Notes: generated from the sequence alone by a model not told the origin. DNA of 64,000 bases from Hyperoodon ampullatus (GCA_949752795.1 CATKHW010000360.1:248001-312000), one strand, 5' to 3'. Positions 37,401 through 52,086 are shown, counted from the stretch's first letter. Program-made: numbers and translations.

Positions 37401-40400
37401 GGTCATGGAGAATTGTGACGACAAGGGCATGGAGTATTGTGATGACAAGCACATGGAGCTTGCTATGACGGGGTCATGGAGCATTGCGATGACAAGTGCA
37501 TAGAGAATTGTGATGACAAAGCATGTAACACTGTGATGAGAAGTGTCATGGAGCATAGTGATGCCAAGATCGTGGAGAATTGTGATGACAGGGGAAATGG
37601 AGCATTGTGATGACCATGGCATGGAGCATTGCGATGGCAAGATCGTGGAGCATTGTGATGAGAAGACCATGGATAATTGTGATGACGAGGGTCATGGAGC
37701 ACTGTAATGACAAGGGGTATAGAGCATTGTGATGACAGTGGTCATGGAGCATTGTGATGACCGGGGACATGGAGCATTGTGATGCCCAAGGCATGGAGCA
37801 CTGTGATGGCAAGACCGTGGAGCATTGTGATGAGAAGACCATGGATAATTGTGATGAGGAGCATCATGGAACACTGTAATGACAAGGGGCATGGAGCATT
37901 GTGATGACAGGTGTCATGGAGCATTGTGATGACAGGGGTCACGGAGCATTGTAATGACAAGCTTGTGGAGTATTGTGATGACAATGGCATGAAGCATTGT
38001 GATGAAAAGGGCATGGATCATTGTGATGAAAAAGGCATGGAGACTTGTCATGACAGGGTTCAATGAGCATACTGATGACAAGTGTCAGGGAGCATTGTGA
38101 TGACAAGTGTATTGAGAATTGTGATGACAAAGGTCATGGAGCATTGTGATGAGAAGTCCATGGATAATTGTGATGACCAGCGTCATGGGGCGTTGTGATG
38201 ACAAGTGTTATGGAACATTGTGATCACAAGGGTTTGGAGCATTGTGATGAGAGAGGTCATGGAGAATTTTGATTTCATTGTGATGACAATAGCATGAAGC
38301 ATTATGATGATGGGCATGGTGCATTGTGATGACAGGGTTCATGGAGCATTGAGATGAAAAGAGGCATGGATCATTGTAATAACAAGGGTCTTGGAGCATT
38401 GTGATGACAAGGGCATGGAGTATTGTGATGAGAAGGCCATGGAGCATTCTGATGACATGCGTCAGGGAGCTTTGTGATGACATGGGCATGGAGCATTGTG
38501 ATTACAGGGGTCTTGGAGCATTGTGATGACAAGGGTCATGGAGTCTTGTGATGACAAGGCCGTAGAACATTGTGATGGCAGGGGTCATGGAGCATTGTTA
38601 TGACAGGTGTAATGGAGCATTGTGATGACAAGGGCATGGAGCATTGGTCTGAAAAGTTTCATGGATTATTGTGATGAGAGTGAGCATGGAGCATTGTGAT
38701 GACAAGGGCACGGAACACAGTGATACATGTGTCATGGAGGATTGCAATGACAAGGGCATGGAGGATTGTGATGACAAGCATCATGGAGCTTTGTGATGAC
38801 AACGGCATGGAGCAATGTGATGAGAGGTTTCATGGAGCTTTGTGACGACAATGGCATGGAGCATTGTGATTCCAAGGGTCATGGAGCTTTGTGATGACAT
38901 AGGCCATGGAGCATTTTGATGACAAGGGCGTGGTGCATAGTGATGAGAAGGGCAGGGAGCATTGTGATGACAGGGTCATGGAGCAATTGGATGAAAAGGG
39001 TCATGGAACATTTTGATGACAGTGTTTATGGAACATTGTGATGTTAAGGGTCATAGAACATTGTGATGAAAAGGGTCATGCAGCATTGTGATGACAGGGG
39101 TTATGGAACATTGTGATGTCAGGGGTCATGGAGCATTGTGATGATAAGAGCATGTAGCATTGTTGTGACAAGGGTCATGGAACATTGGGATGACAGGGTG
39201 GAGGGAGTATTGTGTTGACTAGTGATGGAACATTGTGATATCAGTGGTGAGAGAGCATTTTGATGAGAGGTGCATGGAGCATTGTGATGACAAGGCTGTG
39301 GAGCATTGTGATGAGAAACGCAGGGCACATTGTGATGACATGGGTCATGGAACATTGTGCTGACAAACGCATGGAGCATTGTGATGACAAGATTTATGGA
39401 GCATTGTGATGACAACGATGTGGAGCATTGTGATGACAAGGGCATGGCACATTTGATGCCATGTGTCATGGAGTAATGTGCTGACAAAGGCATGGAGCAT
39501 TGTGATGACAAGGGTCACCAAGCATTGTGATGAAATGTTCATGGAGTGTTGTGGTCACAAAGGTCACAGAGCCTTGTGATGACGAGGGCTTGGACCATTG
39601 TGATGACAAAGGTCATGAAGCATTGTGATGACTGGAGTCACGGAGCATTGTGATGACAGGGGTCATAGAGCATTGTGATGACAGGGTCATGGAGCATTTT
39701 TCTGACAAGTTTCATGGATTATTGTGATGACAGTGGGCATGGCGCATTGTGATGACAAGGGCATGGAGCATTGTGATGAGAAGGTCATGGAGTATTGTGA
39801 AGAAGGGTGTCAGGGAGCATTGTGAAAACATATGTCATGGTCTATTGCAATGACAATGGAATGTAGCATTGTGATGCCAAGTGTCATGGAGGATTGTGAT
39901 GATAAAGGTAATGGAGCATTTTGATGACAAGGGCTTGGAGCATTGTGATGACAAGGGTCATGGAGCATTGTGATAACAAGGGCCATTGAGAATTTTGATG
40001 ACATGTTCATGAAGCATTGTGATGACAATCACATGGAGCTTGCTGTGACAGGGATCATGGAGCATTGCGATGACAAGTGCATAGAGAATTGTGATGACAA
40101 AACATGTAACACTGTGATGAGAAGTATTATGGAGCATAGTGATGCCAAGAACGTGGAGAATTGTGATGACAGGGGACATGGAGCATTGTGATGACCGGGG
40201 CATGGAGCATTTTGCTGACAAGAGTGTGGTGCATTGTGATGAGAAGACCATGGATAATTGTGATGACGAGCGTCATGGAGCACTGTAATGACAAGGGGTA
40301 TAGAGCATTGTGATGACAGTGGTCATGGAGCATTGTGATGACCGGGGGCATGGAGCATTGTGATGACTGGGGACATGGAGCATTGTGATGACCAGGGCAT

Positions 40401-43400
40401 GAAGCCTTGTGATGGCAATGTCGTGGAGCACTGTGATGAGAAGATCATGGATAATTGTGATGACGAGTGTCATGGAGCACTGTAATGACAAGGGGTATAG
40501 AGCATTGTGATGACAGTAGTCATGGAGCATTGTGATGACCGGGGACATGGAGCATTGTGATGCCCAAGGCATGGAGCACTGTGATGGCAAGACCGTGGAG
40601 CATTGTGATGAGAAGACCATGGATAATTGTGATGAGGAGCGTCATGGAGCACTGTAATGACAAGTGGTATGGACCCTTGTGATGACAGGGGTCATGGAGC
40701 ATTGTTATGACAGTGGTCATGGAGCATTGTGATGACAAGTGTCATGGAGCATTTTGATGACAAGGGCGTGGAGCATTGTGATGAGAAGACCATGGACAAT
40801 TGTGATTACGAGTGTCATGGAGCACTGTAATGACAAGCGCTATGGAGCATTGTGATGACAGGGGTCATGGAGCATTGTGATGCCTGGGGACATGGAGCAT
40901 TGTGATGACCAGGGCATGGAGTATTGTGATGGCAAGACCGTGGAGCACTGTGATGAGAAGACCATGGATAATTGTGATGACGAACATCATGGAGCACTGT
41001 AATGACAAGGGGCATGGAGCATTGTGATGACAGGTGTCATGGAGCATTGTGATGAGAGGGGCCATGGATCATTGAGATGAAAAGTGTCACGGAGCATTCT
41101 GATGACAAGCTTGTGGAGTATTGTGATGACAATGGCATGGAGCATTGTGATGAAAAGGGCATGGATCATTGTGATGAAAAAGGCATGGAGACTTGTCATG
41201 ACAGGGTTCAATGAGCATACTGATGACAAGTATCAGGGAGCATTGTGATGACAAGTGTATTGAGAATTGTGATGACAAAGGTCATGGAGCATTGTGATGA
41301 GAAGTCCATGGATAATTGTGATGACCAGCGTCATGGGGCGTTGTGATGACAAGTGTTATGGAACATTGTGATCACAAGGGTTTGGAGCATTGTGATGAGA
41401 GAGGTCATGGAGAATTTTGATTTCATTGTGATGACAATAGCATGAAGCATTATGATGATGGGCATGGTGCATTGTGATGACAGGGTTCATGGAGCATTGA
41501 GATGCAAAGAGGCATGGATCATTGTAATAACAAGGGTCTTGGAGCATTGTGATGACAAGGGCATGGAGTATTGTGATGAGAAGGCCATGGAGCATTCTGA
41601 TGACATGCGTCAGGGAGCTTTGTGATGACATGGGCATGGAGCATTGTGATTACATGGGTCTTGGAGCATTGTGATGACAAGGGCCATGGAGTCTTGTGAT
41701 GACAAGCCGTAGAACATTGTGATGGCATGGGTCATGGAGCATTGTTATGACAGGTGTAATGGAGCATTGTGATGACAAGGGCATGGAGCATTGGTCTGAA
41801 AAGTTTCATGGATTATTGTGATGAGAGTGAGCATGGAGCATTGTGATGACAAGGGCACGGAACACAGTGATACATGTGTCATGGAGGATTGCAATGACAA
41901 GGGCATGGAGCATTGTGATGACAAGCGTCATGGAGCTTTGTGATGACAACGGCATGGAGCAATGTGATGAGAGGTTTCATGGAGCTTTGTGATGACAATG
42001 GCATGGAGCATTGTGATTCCAAGGGTCATGGAGCTTTGTGATGACATAGGCCATGGAGCATTTTGATGACAAGAGTGTGGTGCATTGTGATGAGAAGGGC
42101 AGGGAGCATTGTGATGACAGGGTCATGGAGCAATTGGATGAAAAGGGTCATGGAACATTTTGATGACAGAGTTTATGGAACATTGTGATGTTAGGGGTCA
42201 TGGAGCATTGTGATGACAAGGCTGTGGAGCATTGTGATGAGAAACGCAGGGCACATTGTGATGACATGGGTCATGGATCATTGTGCTGACAAACGCATGG
42301 AGCATTGTGATGACAAGGTTTGTGGAGCATTGTGATGACAACGCTGTGGAGCATTGTGATGACAAGCGCATGGAACATTTGATGCCATGTGTCATGGAGT
42401 AATGTGCTGACAAAGGCATGGAGCATTGTGATGACAAGGGTCACCGAGCATTGTGATGAAATGTTCATGGAGTGTTGTGGTCACAAAGGTTACAGATCCT
42501 TGTGATGACGAGGGCATGGACCATTGTGATGACAAAGGTCATGAAGCATTGTGATGACTGGAGTCACGGAGCATTGTGATGACAGGGGTCATAGAGCATT
42601 GTGATGAAAGGGCATGGAGCCTTGTGATGACAGGGTCATGGAGCATTTTTCTGACAAGTTTAATGGATTATTGTGATGACAGTGGGCATGGTGCATTGTG
42701 ATGGCAAGGGCATGGAGCATTGTGATGAGAAGGTCATGGAGTATTGTGAAGAAGGGTGTCAGGGAGCATTGTGATGACATATGTCATGGTCTATTGCAAT
42801 GACAATGGAATGTAGCATTGTGATGCCAAGTGTCATGGAGGATTGTGATGACAAAGGTAATGGAGCATTTTGATGACAAGGGCTTGGAGCATTGTGATGA
42901 CAAGGGTCATGGCGCATTGTGATAACACGGGCCATTGAGAATTTTGATGACATGTTCATGAAGCATTGTGATGACAATCACATGGAGCTTGCTATGACAG
43001 GGGTCATGGAGCATTATGATGACAAGTGCATAGAGAATTGTGATGACAAATCATGTAACACTGTGATGAGAAGTATCATGGAGCATAGTGATGCCAAGAA
43101 CGTGGAGAATTGTGATGACACGGGACATGGAGCATTGTGATGACCAGGGCATGGAGCATTGTGATGGCAAGACCGTGGAGCATTGTGATGAGAAGACCGT
43201 GGAGCATTGTGATGACGAGCGTCATGGAGCACTGTAATGACAAGGGGTATGGAGCATTGTGATGACAGGCGTCATGGAGCATTGTGATGACTGGGGACAT
43301 GGAGCATCGTGATGACCAAGGCATGGAGCATTGTGATGGCAAGACCGTGGGGCATTGTGATGAGAAGACCATGGATAATTGTGATGACGAGCGTCATGGA

Positions 43401-44589
43401 ACACTGTAATGACAAGGGGTATGGAGCATTGTGATGACAGGGGTCATGGAGCATTCTGAAGACAATGATCATGGAGCATTCTGATGACAAGCTTGTGGAG
43501 TATTGTGATGACAATGACGTGGAGCGTTGTGATGAAAAGGGCATGGAGCAATCTGATGAAAAAGGCATGGAGCCTTTTCATGACAGTGTTCAAGGAGTAT
43601 TCTGACGACAAGTGTCAGGGAGCATTGTGATGACAAGTGTATTGAGAATTGTGATGACAAAGGTCATGGAGCATTGTGACGACAAGTGCATGGAGTATTG
43701 TCATGACAGTCATCATGCAGTGTTGTGATGACAAGTGTTATGGAACATTGTGATCACAAGGGGTTGGAGCATTGTGATGACAGAGGTCATGGACCATTTT
43801 GATTTCAAGGAGCATGGAGCATTGTGATGACAAGGGCATGGAGCAATGTGATCCCAAGGTTCATGGAGGATTGTGATGAAAATGGTAAAGGAGTATTGTG
43901 ATGACAAGCTCATGGAGCATTGTGATGACAAGGTCATGTAGGATTTTGATGACACAGGCATGGAGAATTGTGATGATAAGGGTCATGGAGCACTGTGATG
44001 ATAAGCGTCACGGAGCATTGTGATTACAGGGGTCATGGAGCGTTGGGATGACAAGGGCATGGATCATTGTGATGACAATTGTCATGGAGCATTGGGCTGA
44101 AAATGTTCATGGAGCATTGTGACGACAAGGGAATGGAGCATTGTGATGACAAGAGTCCCGGATCATTGTGTTGTCAGGGGTCATGGAGTGTTGTGATGAC
44201 AGTGGTAATGGAGGACTGTGATGATATGGGTCATGGAGCATTGTGATGAGAAGGTCATGAAGCATTGGGCTGAAAATGTTCATGGAGTATTGTGATGACA
44301 GGGGTCATGGAGCATTGTAATGAGAAGGGAATTGAGCACTGTGATGACAAGGTCCTGGAGCATTGTGATGGGAAGTCCATGGAGCCTTGTGATGACAATT
44401 CTCATGGAACATTCTGATGAAAAGGGGCATGGAGCATTGTGATTACAGGGGTCTTGGAGCATTGTGATGACAAGGGCATGGAGCATTGTGATGAGAAGGC
44501 CATGGAGAATTCTGATGACATGTGTCATGGAGCTTTGTGCTGACAAGGGCATGGAGCATTGTGATGAAAATGGCATGGATCATTGTTAT

Positions 44590-47190
44590 GAAAAAGGCAT
44601 GGAGCCTTGTCATGACAGGGTTCTAGGAGCATACTGACGACAAGTGTCACGGAGCATTGTGATGACAAGTGTATTGAGCATTGTGATGACAAAGTTCATG
44701 GAGCATTGTGATGAGAAGACCATGGATAATTGTGATGATGAGCGTCATGGGGTGTTGTGATGATAAGTTTTAGGGAACATTGTGATCACAAGGGTTTGGA
44801 GCATTGTGATGAGAGAGGTCATGGAGCATTTTGATTTCATTGTGATGACAATAGCCTGAAGCATTATGGTGATGGGCATGGTGCATTGTGATGACAGCGT
44901 TCATGGAGCATTGAGATGAAAAGGGGCATGGAGCATTGTGATTACAGGGGTCTTGGAGCATTGTGATGACAAGGGCAAGGAGCATTGTGCTGAGAAGGCC
45001 ATGGAGCATTCTGATGACATGCGTCATTGAGCTTTGTGATGACAAGGGCATGGAGCATTGTGATTACAGGGGTCTTAGATCATTGTGATGACAAGGGTCA
45101 TGGAGCCTTGTGATGACAATGGTGTGGAACATTGTGATGGCAGGGGTCATGGAGCATTGTTATGACAGGTGTAATGGAGCATTGTGATGAGAAGGGCATG
45201 GAGCATTGGTCTGAAATGTTTCATGGATTATTGTGATGAGAGTGGGCATGGAGCATTGTGATGACAAGGTCACGGAACACAGTGATCCATGGGTCATGGA
45301 GGATTGTAATGACAAGGGCATGGAGCATCGTGATGAGAAGGGCATCGAGCAGTGTGATGACAAGCACCATGGAGCTTTTTGATGACAATTGCATGGAACA
45401 ATGTGATGAGAGGTTTCATGGAGTATTGTGATGACAATGGCATGGAGCATTGTGATGCCAAGGGTCATGGAGCATTTTGATGACAAGGGTGTGGTGCATT
45501 GTGATGAGAAGGGCAGGGAGCACTGTGATGACATTGTCATGGACCAATTTGATGAAAAGGGTCATGGAACATTTTGATGAGAGGCGTTATGTAACAATTT
45601 GATGTCAGGGGTCATGGAGCATTTTGATGAAAAGTGTCATGGAGCATTTTGATGACAGGGGTTATGGAACATTGTGATGTCAGGGATCATCGAACATTGT
45701 GATGATAAGTGCATGTAGCATTGTGATGACAGGAGTCATGGAACATAGTGATGACAGGTTTGAGGGAGTATTGTGATGAATAGTGATGTAACATTGTGTT
45801 ATCAGTGGTGAGAGAGCATTTTGATTTGAAGTGCATGGAGCATTGTGATGACAAGGTTTATGGAGCATTGTGATGACAAGATTGTGGAGCACTGTGACGA
45901 CAAGCGCATGGTGCATTGTGATGACATGGGTCATGGAGCATTGTGCTGACAAGCGCATGGAGCATTGTGATGACAAGGGTCATGGAGCATTGTGCTGAGA
46001 AAGGCATAGAGCATTGTGATGACAAGGGTCAAAGAGCATTGTGATGAAAAGTTCATGAAGCATTGTGGTTAAAAAGGTCACAGAGACTGTTGATGACAAG
46101 GGCATGGACCATTGTGATGACATAGGTCATGAAGCCTTGTGATGACTGGAGTCACGGAGCATTGTGATGACAGGGGTCATGGAGCATTGTGATAACAAGG
46201 GCATGGGGCATTGTGATGACAAGGGCATGGAGCATTGGTCTAATGAGTTTCATGGCTTATTGCGATGACATTTGGAATGGCGCATTGTGATGACAAGGAC
46301 ATGGAGCATTGTGATGACCAGGTCATTCATTATTGTGAAGACAGGTGTCAGGGAGCATTGTGATGACATATGTAATGGCCCATTGTGATGACAATGCTAT
46401 GGAGCATTGTGATGCCAAGTGTCGTGGAGGATTCTGATGACAAAGGTAATGGAGCATTGTGATGACAATGGCTTGGAGCATTGTGATGACAAGGGTCAGG
46501 GAGCATTGTGCTGACAAGTGCATGGAAAATTGTGATGACAAGGGACATGGAGCATTCTGATGACAAGCTTGTGGAGTATTTTGATGACAATGGCATGGAG
46601 CATTGGGATGAAAACGGCATGGTGCATTTTGATGAAAAAGGCATGGTGCCTTTTTGTGACAGGGTTCAAGGAGCATTCTGATGACAAGTGTCAGGGAGCA
46701 TTGTGATGACAAGTGTATCGAGAATTGTGATGACAAAGGTCATGGAGCATTGTGATGAAAAGGGCATGGAGTATTGTGATGACAGGCATCATGGAGCATT
46801 GTGATGACAAGTATTATGGAACATTGTGATCACAAGGGTTTGGAGCATTGTGATGACAGAGGTCATGGATCATTTTGATTTCAAGGAGCATGGAGCATTG
46901 TGATGACAAGGGCATGGAGCAATGTGATCCCAAGGTTCATGGAGGATTTTGATGGCAATAGTAATGGAGTATTGTGATGACAAGTGCATAGAACATTGTA
47001 ATGACAAGGTCATGTAGCATTTTGCTGACAAAGGCATGGAGCATTGTGATGACAGGTGTCATGGAGCACTGTGATGACAAGCGTCATGGAGCATTGTGAT
47101 TACAGGGGTCATGGAGCATTGGGATGACAAGGGCATGCATCATTGTGATGACAAGTGTCATGGAGCATTGGGCTGAAAATGGCATGGATC
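44590..47190 (+). repeat. Higher-order repeat block, copy 1 of a close pair
   Basis: Runs from the string GGTTCTAGGAGCATACTGACG (about 44619) to GGAGCATTGGGCTGAAAATG (about 47161). It is the left partner of a near-identical block. The offset is exactly 2709 bp from about 45490 to 47180 and about 2684 before that, so the pair differs by one 25 bp unit near 45460. Confidence 0.8.
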
Positions 47191-49890
47191 ATTGTGATGA
47201 AAAAGGCATGGAGCCTTGTCATGACAGGGTTCTAGGAGCATACTGACGACAAGTGTCACGGAGCATTGTGATGACAAGTGTATTGAGCATTGTGATGACA
47301 AAGGTCATGGAGCATTGTGATGAAAAGTCCATGGATAATTGTGATGACCAGCGTCATGGGGCGTTGTGATGACAAGTGTTATGGAACATTGTGATCACAA
47401 GGGTTTGGAGCATTGTGATGAGAGAGGTCATGGAGCATTTTGATTTCATTGTGATGACAATAGCCTGAAGCATTATGATGATGGGCATGGTGCATTGTGA
47501 TGACAGGGTTCATGGATCATTGAGATAAAAAGGGACATGGAGCATTGTGATTACAGGGGTTTTGGAGCATTGTGATGAGAAGGGTCATGGAGCCTTGTGA
47601 TGACAAGGCCATGGAACATCGTGATGGCAGGGGTCATGGAGCATTGTTATCACAGGGTTAATGGAGCATTGTGATGGCAAGGGCATGGAGCATTCTGATG
47701 ACATGCATCATGGAGCTTTGTGATGACAAGGGCATGTAGCACTGTGATTACAGCGGTCTTGGAGCATTGTGATGACAAGGGCCATGGAGCCTTGTGATGA
47801 CAAGGCCGTGGAACGTTGTGATGGCAGGGGTCATGGAGCATTGTTATGACAGGGGTAATGGAGCATTGTGATGACAAGGGCATGGAACATTTGTCTGAAA
47901 AGTTTCATGGATTATTGTGATGAGAATGGGCATGGAGCATTGTGATGACAAGGGCACGGAACACAGTGATACATGGGTCATGGAGGATTGTAATGACAAG
48001 GGCATGGAGCATTGTGATGAGAAGGGCATCGAGCAGTGTGATGACAAGAACCATGGAGCTTTTTGATGACAATTGCATGGAACAATGTGATGAGAGGTTT
48101 CATGGAGTATTGTGATGACAATGGCACGGAGCATTGTGATGCCAAGGGTCATGGAGCTTTGTGATGACAAAGGTCATGGAGCATTTTGATGACAAGGGCG
48201 TGGTGCATTGTGATGAGAAGGGCAGGGAGCATTGTGATGACATTGTCATGGACCAATTTGATGAAAAGTGTCATGGAACATTTTGATGAGAGGCGTTATG
48301 TAACATTGTGATGTCAGGGGTCATGGAGCATTTTGATGAAAAGGGTCATGGAGCATTTTGATGACAGGGGTTATGGAACATTGTGATGTCAGGGATCATC
48401 GAACATTGTGATGATAAGTGCATGTAGCATTGTGATGACAGGAGTCATGGAACATTGTGATGACAGGGTTGAGTGAGTATTGTGATGAATAGTGATGTAA
48501 CATTGTGATATCAGTGGTGAGAGAGCATTTTGATTTGAAGTACATGGAGCATTGTGATGACAAGGTTTATGGAGCATTGTGATGACAAGATTGTGGAGCA
48601 CTGTGATGACAAGCGCATGGTGCATTGTGATGACATGGGTCATGGAGCATTGTGCTGACAAGCGCATGGAGCATTGTGATGACAAGGGTCATGGAGCATT
48701 GTGCTGAGAAAGGCATACAGCATTGTGATGACAAGGGTCAAAGAGCATTGTGATGAAAAGTTCATGAAGCATTGTGGTTAAAAAGGTCACAGAGACTGTT
48801 GATGACAAGGGCATGGACCATTGTGATGACAAAGGTCATGAAGCCTTGTGATGACTGGAGTCACGGAGCATTGTGATGACAGGGGTCATGGAGCATTGTG
48901 ATAACTAGGGCATGGGGCATTGTGATGACAAGGGCATGGAGCATTGGTCTAATAAGTTTCATGGCTTATTGCGATGACAGTTGGAATGGCGCATTGTGAT
49001 GACAAGGGCATGGAGCATTGTGATGACCAGGTCATTCATTATTGTGAAGACAGGTGTCAGGGAGCATTGTGATGACATATGTAATGGCCCATTGTGATGA
49101 CAATGCCATGGAGCATTGTGATGCCAAGTGTCATGGAGGATTCTGATGACAAAGGTAATGGAGCATTGTGATGACAATGGCTTGGAGCATTGTGATGACA
49201 AGGGTCAGGGAGCATTGTGCTGACAAGTGCATGGAAAATTGTGATGACAAGGGACATGGAGCATTCTGATGACAAGCTTGTGGAGTATTTTGATGACAAT
49301 GGCATGGAGCATTGTGTTGAAAATGGCATGGTGCATTTTGATGAAAAAGGCATGGAGCCTTTTTGTGACAGGGTGCAAGGAGCATTCTGATGACAAGTGT
49401 CAGGGAGCATTGTGATGACAAGTGTATCGAGAATTGTGATGACAAAGGTCATGGAGCATTGTGATGAAAAGGGCATGGAGTATTGTGATGACAGGCATCA
49501 TGGAGCATTGTGATGACAAGTGTTATGGAACATTGTGATCACAAGGGTTTGGAGCATTGTGATGACAGAGGTCATGGATCATTTTGATTTCAAGGAGCAT
49601 GGAGCATTGTGATGACAAGGGCATGGAGCAATGTGATCCCAAGGTTCATGGAGGATTGTGATGGCAATGGTAATGGAGTATTGTGATGACAAGTGCATAG
49701 AACATTGTAATGACAAGGTCATGTAGCATTTTGCTGACAAAGGCATGGAGCATTGTGATGACAGGTGTCATGGAGCACTGTGATGACAAGCGTCACGGAG
49801 CATTGTGATTACAGGGGTCATGGAGCATTGGGATGACAAGGGCATGCATCATTGTGATGACAAGTGTCATGGAGCATTGGGCTGAAAATG
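47191..49890 (+). repeat. Higher-order repeat block, copy 2 of a close pair
   Basis: Right partner of the block at 44590-47190, with only scattered substitutions. After about 49888 it continues with TTCATGGAGTATTGTGATGA, as seen near 44279, so the junction of the two blocks marks the crossover. Confidence 0.8.
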
Positions 49891-51753
49891 TTCATGGAGT
49901 ATTGTGATGACAGGCGTCATGGAGCATTGTGATGACTAGGGAATGGAGCATTGTGATGACAAGAGTCCCGGATCATTGTGTTGTCAGGTGATATTGAGCG
50001 TTGTGATGACTGTGGTCATGGAGCATTGTGATGATATTGGTCATGGAGCATTGTGATGAGAAGGTCATGGAGCATTGGGCTGAAAATGTTCATGGAGTAT
50101 TGTGATGACAGGGGTCATGGAGCATTGTGATGATAAGGGAATGGAGCATTTTGATGACAAAGTCCTGGAGCATTGTGATGAGAAGACCATGGAGCCTTGT
50201 GATGACAAGTCTCATGGAGCATTCTGATGAAAATGGGCATGGACCATTGTGATTACAGGGGTCTTCGATCATTGTGATGACAAGGGCATGGAGCATTGTG
50301 ATGAGAAGGGCATGGAGCATTCTGATGACATGCATCATGGAGCTTTGTGATGACAAGGGCATGGAGCATTGTGATTACAGGGGTCTTGGAGCATTGTGAT
50401 GAAAATGGCATGGATAATTGTGATGAAAAAGGCATGGAGCCTTGTCATGAAAGGGTTCAGGGAGCATACTGATAGCAAGAGTCAGGGAGCATTGTGATGA
50501 CATGTGTATTGCGCATTGTGATGACAAATGTCATGGGGCATTGTGATGAGAAGTCCATGGATAATTGTGATGACTAGCGTCATGGGGTATTGTGATGACA
50601 AGTGTTATGGAACATTGTGATCACAAGGGTTTGGAGCATTGTGATGACCGAGGTCATAGAGCATTTTGATTTCATTGTGATGACAAGAGCATGAAGCATT
50701 ATGATGATGGGCATGGTGCATTGTGATGACAGGGTTCATGGAGCATTGTGATGAAAGGTGGCATGGAGCTTTGGTCTGACAAGTTTCATGGATTATTTTG
50801 ATGACAGTGGGCATGGCACATTGTGATGACAAGGGCATGGAGCATTGTGATGACAAGGTCATGGAGTATTGTGAAGACAGGTGTCAGGGAGCATTGTGAT
50901 GACATATGTCATGTTCCATTGTGATGACAATAGCACGGAGCATTGTGATGCCAAGTGTCATGGAGGATTGTTGTGACAAAGGTAAAGGAGAATTGTGATG
51001 ATAAGCGCATGGAGCAGTGAGATGACAAGGGCCATTGATAATTTTAATGTCCATGTCCTGAAACATTGTGATGACAAGTGCATGGAGCTTCCTATGACAG
51101 GGGTCATGGAGCATTGCGATGACAAGTGCATGGAGTATTGTTATGACAAGAGCATATAACATTTTGATGTGAAGTGCCATGGAGCATTGTGATGACAAGG
51201 ACGTGGAGAATTGAGAGGACAAGGGACATTGAGCTTTGAGATGACCAGGGCATTGAGCATTGTGATGGCAAAACCGTGGAGCATTGTGATGAGAAGACCA
51301 TGGGTAATTGTGATGACGAGCATCATGGAGCACTGTAATGACAAGGGGCATGAAGGATTGTGATGACAGGTGTCAGGGAGCATTGTGATGACAGGGGTCA
51401 TGGAGCATTGTGATGACAAGGGCATGGAGCATTGTGATGACAAGGGTATGGAACATTGTGATGAAAAGTGCCATTGAGAATTTTGATGATAAAGTCGTGA
51501 AGCATTGTGATGACAAACACTTGGAGCTTGCTATGACAGGGGTCATGGAACATTGCAATGACAAGTGCATGGAGAATTGTGATGAAACGAGCATGTAACT
51601 TTGTGATGAGAAGTGTCATGTAGCATTGTGATGACAAGTACGTGGAGAATTGTTATGACAAGGGACATGGAGCATTGTGATAACCAGGGAATGGAGCATT
51701 GTGATGACAGGGGTCATGGAGCATTATTATGACAAGGGCCATGGTGCATTCTG

Positions 51754-52086
51754 ATATAAGATATCACTTATGAAGGGAATGTAAACCTGGCTACATATTA
51801 ACTGAATTAGGAAAGAGAACAGAGTCTCAGATTTAGAAAACACTCTTATGCTTGCTTAAGGGGAAGGAGAGGTGGGGAGACACACAAAACCAGAGTTTGA
51901 TATTAACACAGGTACCATTCCATAATCCAAATACAGAAGAGACAAGCCCGACTCCTTCCTCAGTGAATGGGACTCAACACCCCTATTCCCCACAGAGAAA
52001 TATATCTGACTAGTAAGGATCTTAAAACCTATGTATTGATATGTCTCCATAAGGGAACCAAGTGTGTCTAGAATGACATAAACACG
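51754..52086 (+). repeat. Satellite A monomer, 3' part, resuming after minisatellite
   Basis: Resumes at ATAAGATATCACTTATGAAG, equal to about 1405 of monomer 1, and runs to the monomer end. Compared with the left flank (stop near 1010), about 390 bp of the monomer are absent at the minisatellite site. Confidence 0.9.

Larger units (their letters stand above)
34419..51753 (+). repeat. 17.3 kb minisatellite, unit about 24-26 bp
   Basis: About 690 tandem units with core GGAGCATTGTGATGACA followed by a variable 4-8 base linker (AAGGGCAT, GGGGTCAT, AAGGTCAT and similar). Most units differ from their neighbours at one to five positions, and units deviate in length (single-base steps), so no reading frame is kept over the array. 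Distinctive unit strings recur every 2.6-3.4 kb, a higher-order repeat. The + strand is G-rich over C and purine-rich throughout. All three minus frames of a consensus unit lack stops, which produces many spurious open frames up to 155 codons. No unique sequence longer than about one unit is seen inside. Confidence 0.97.

Noticed and set aside
34704..51637. Dozens of minus-strand open frames of 60-155 codons with octapeptide-like repeats
   Set aside because: A consensus minisatellite unit has no stop in any minus frame, unit lengths vary by single bases, and the frames switch register at random. No start context or unique domain.
34419..51753. CRISPR array
   Set aside because: Repeats are contiguous and degenerate with no unique spacers, and the surrounding sequence is mammalian.
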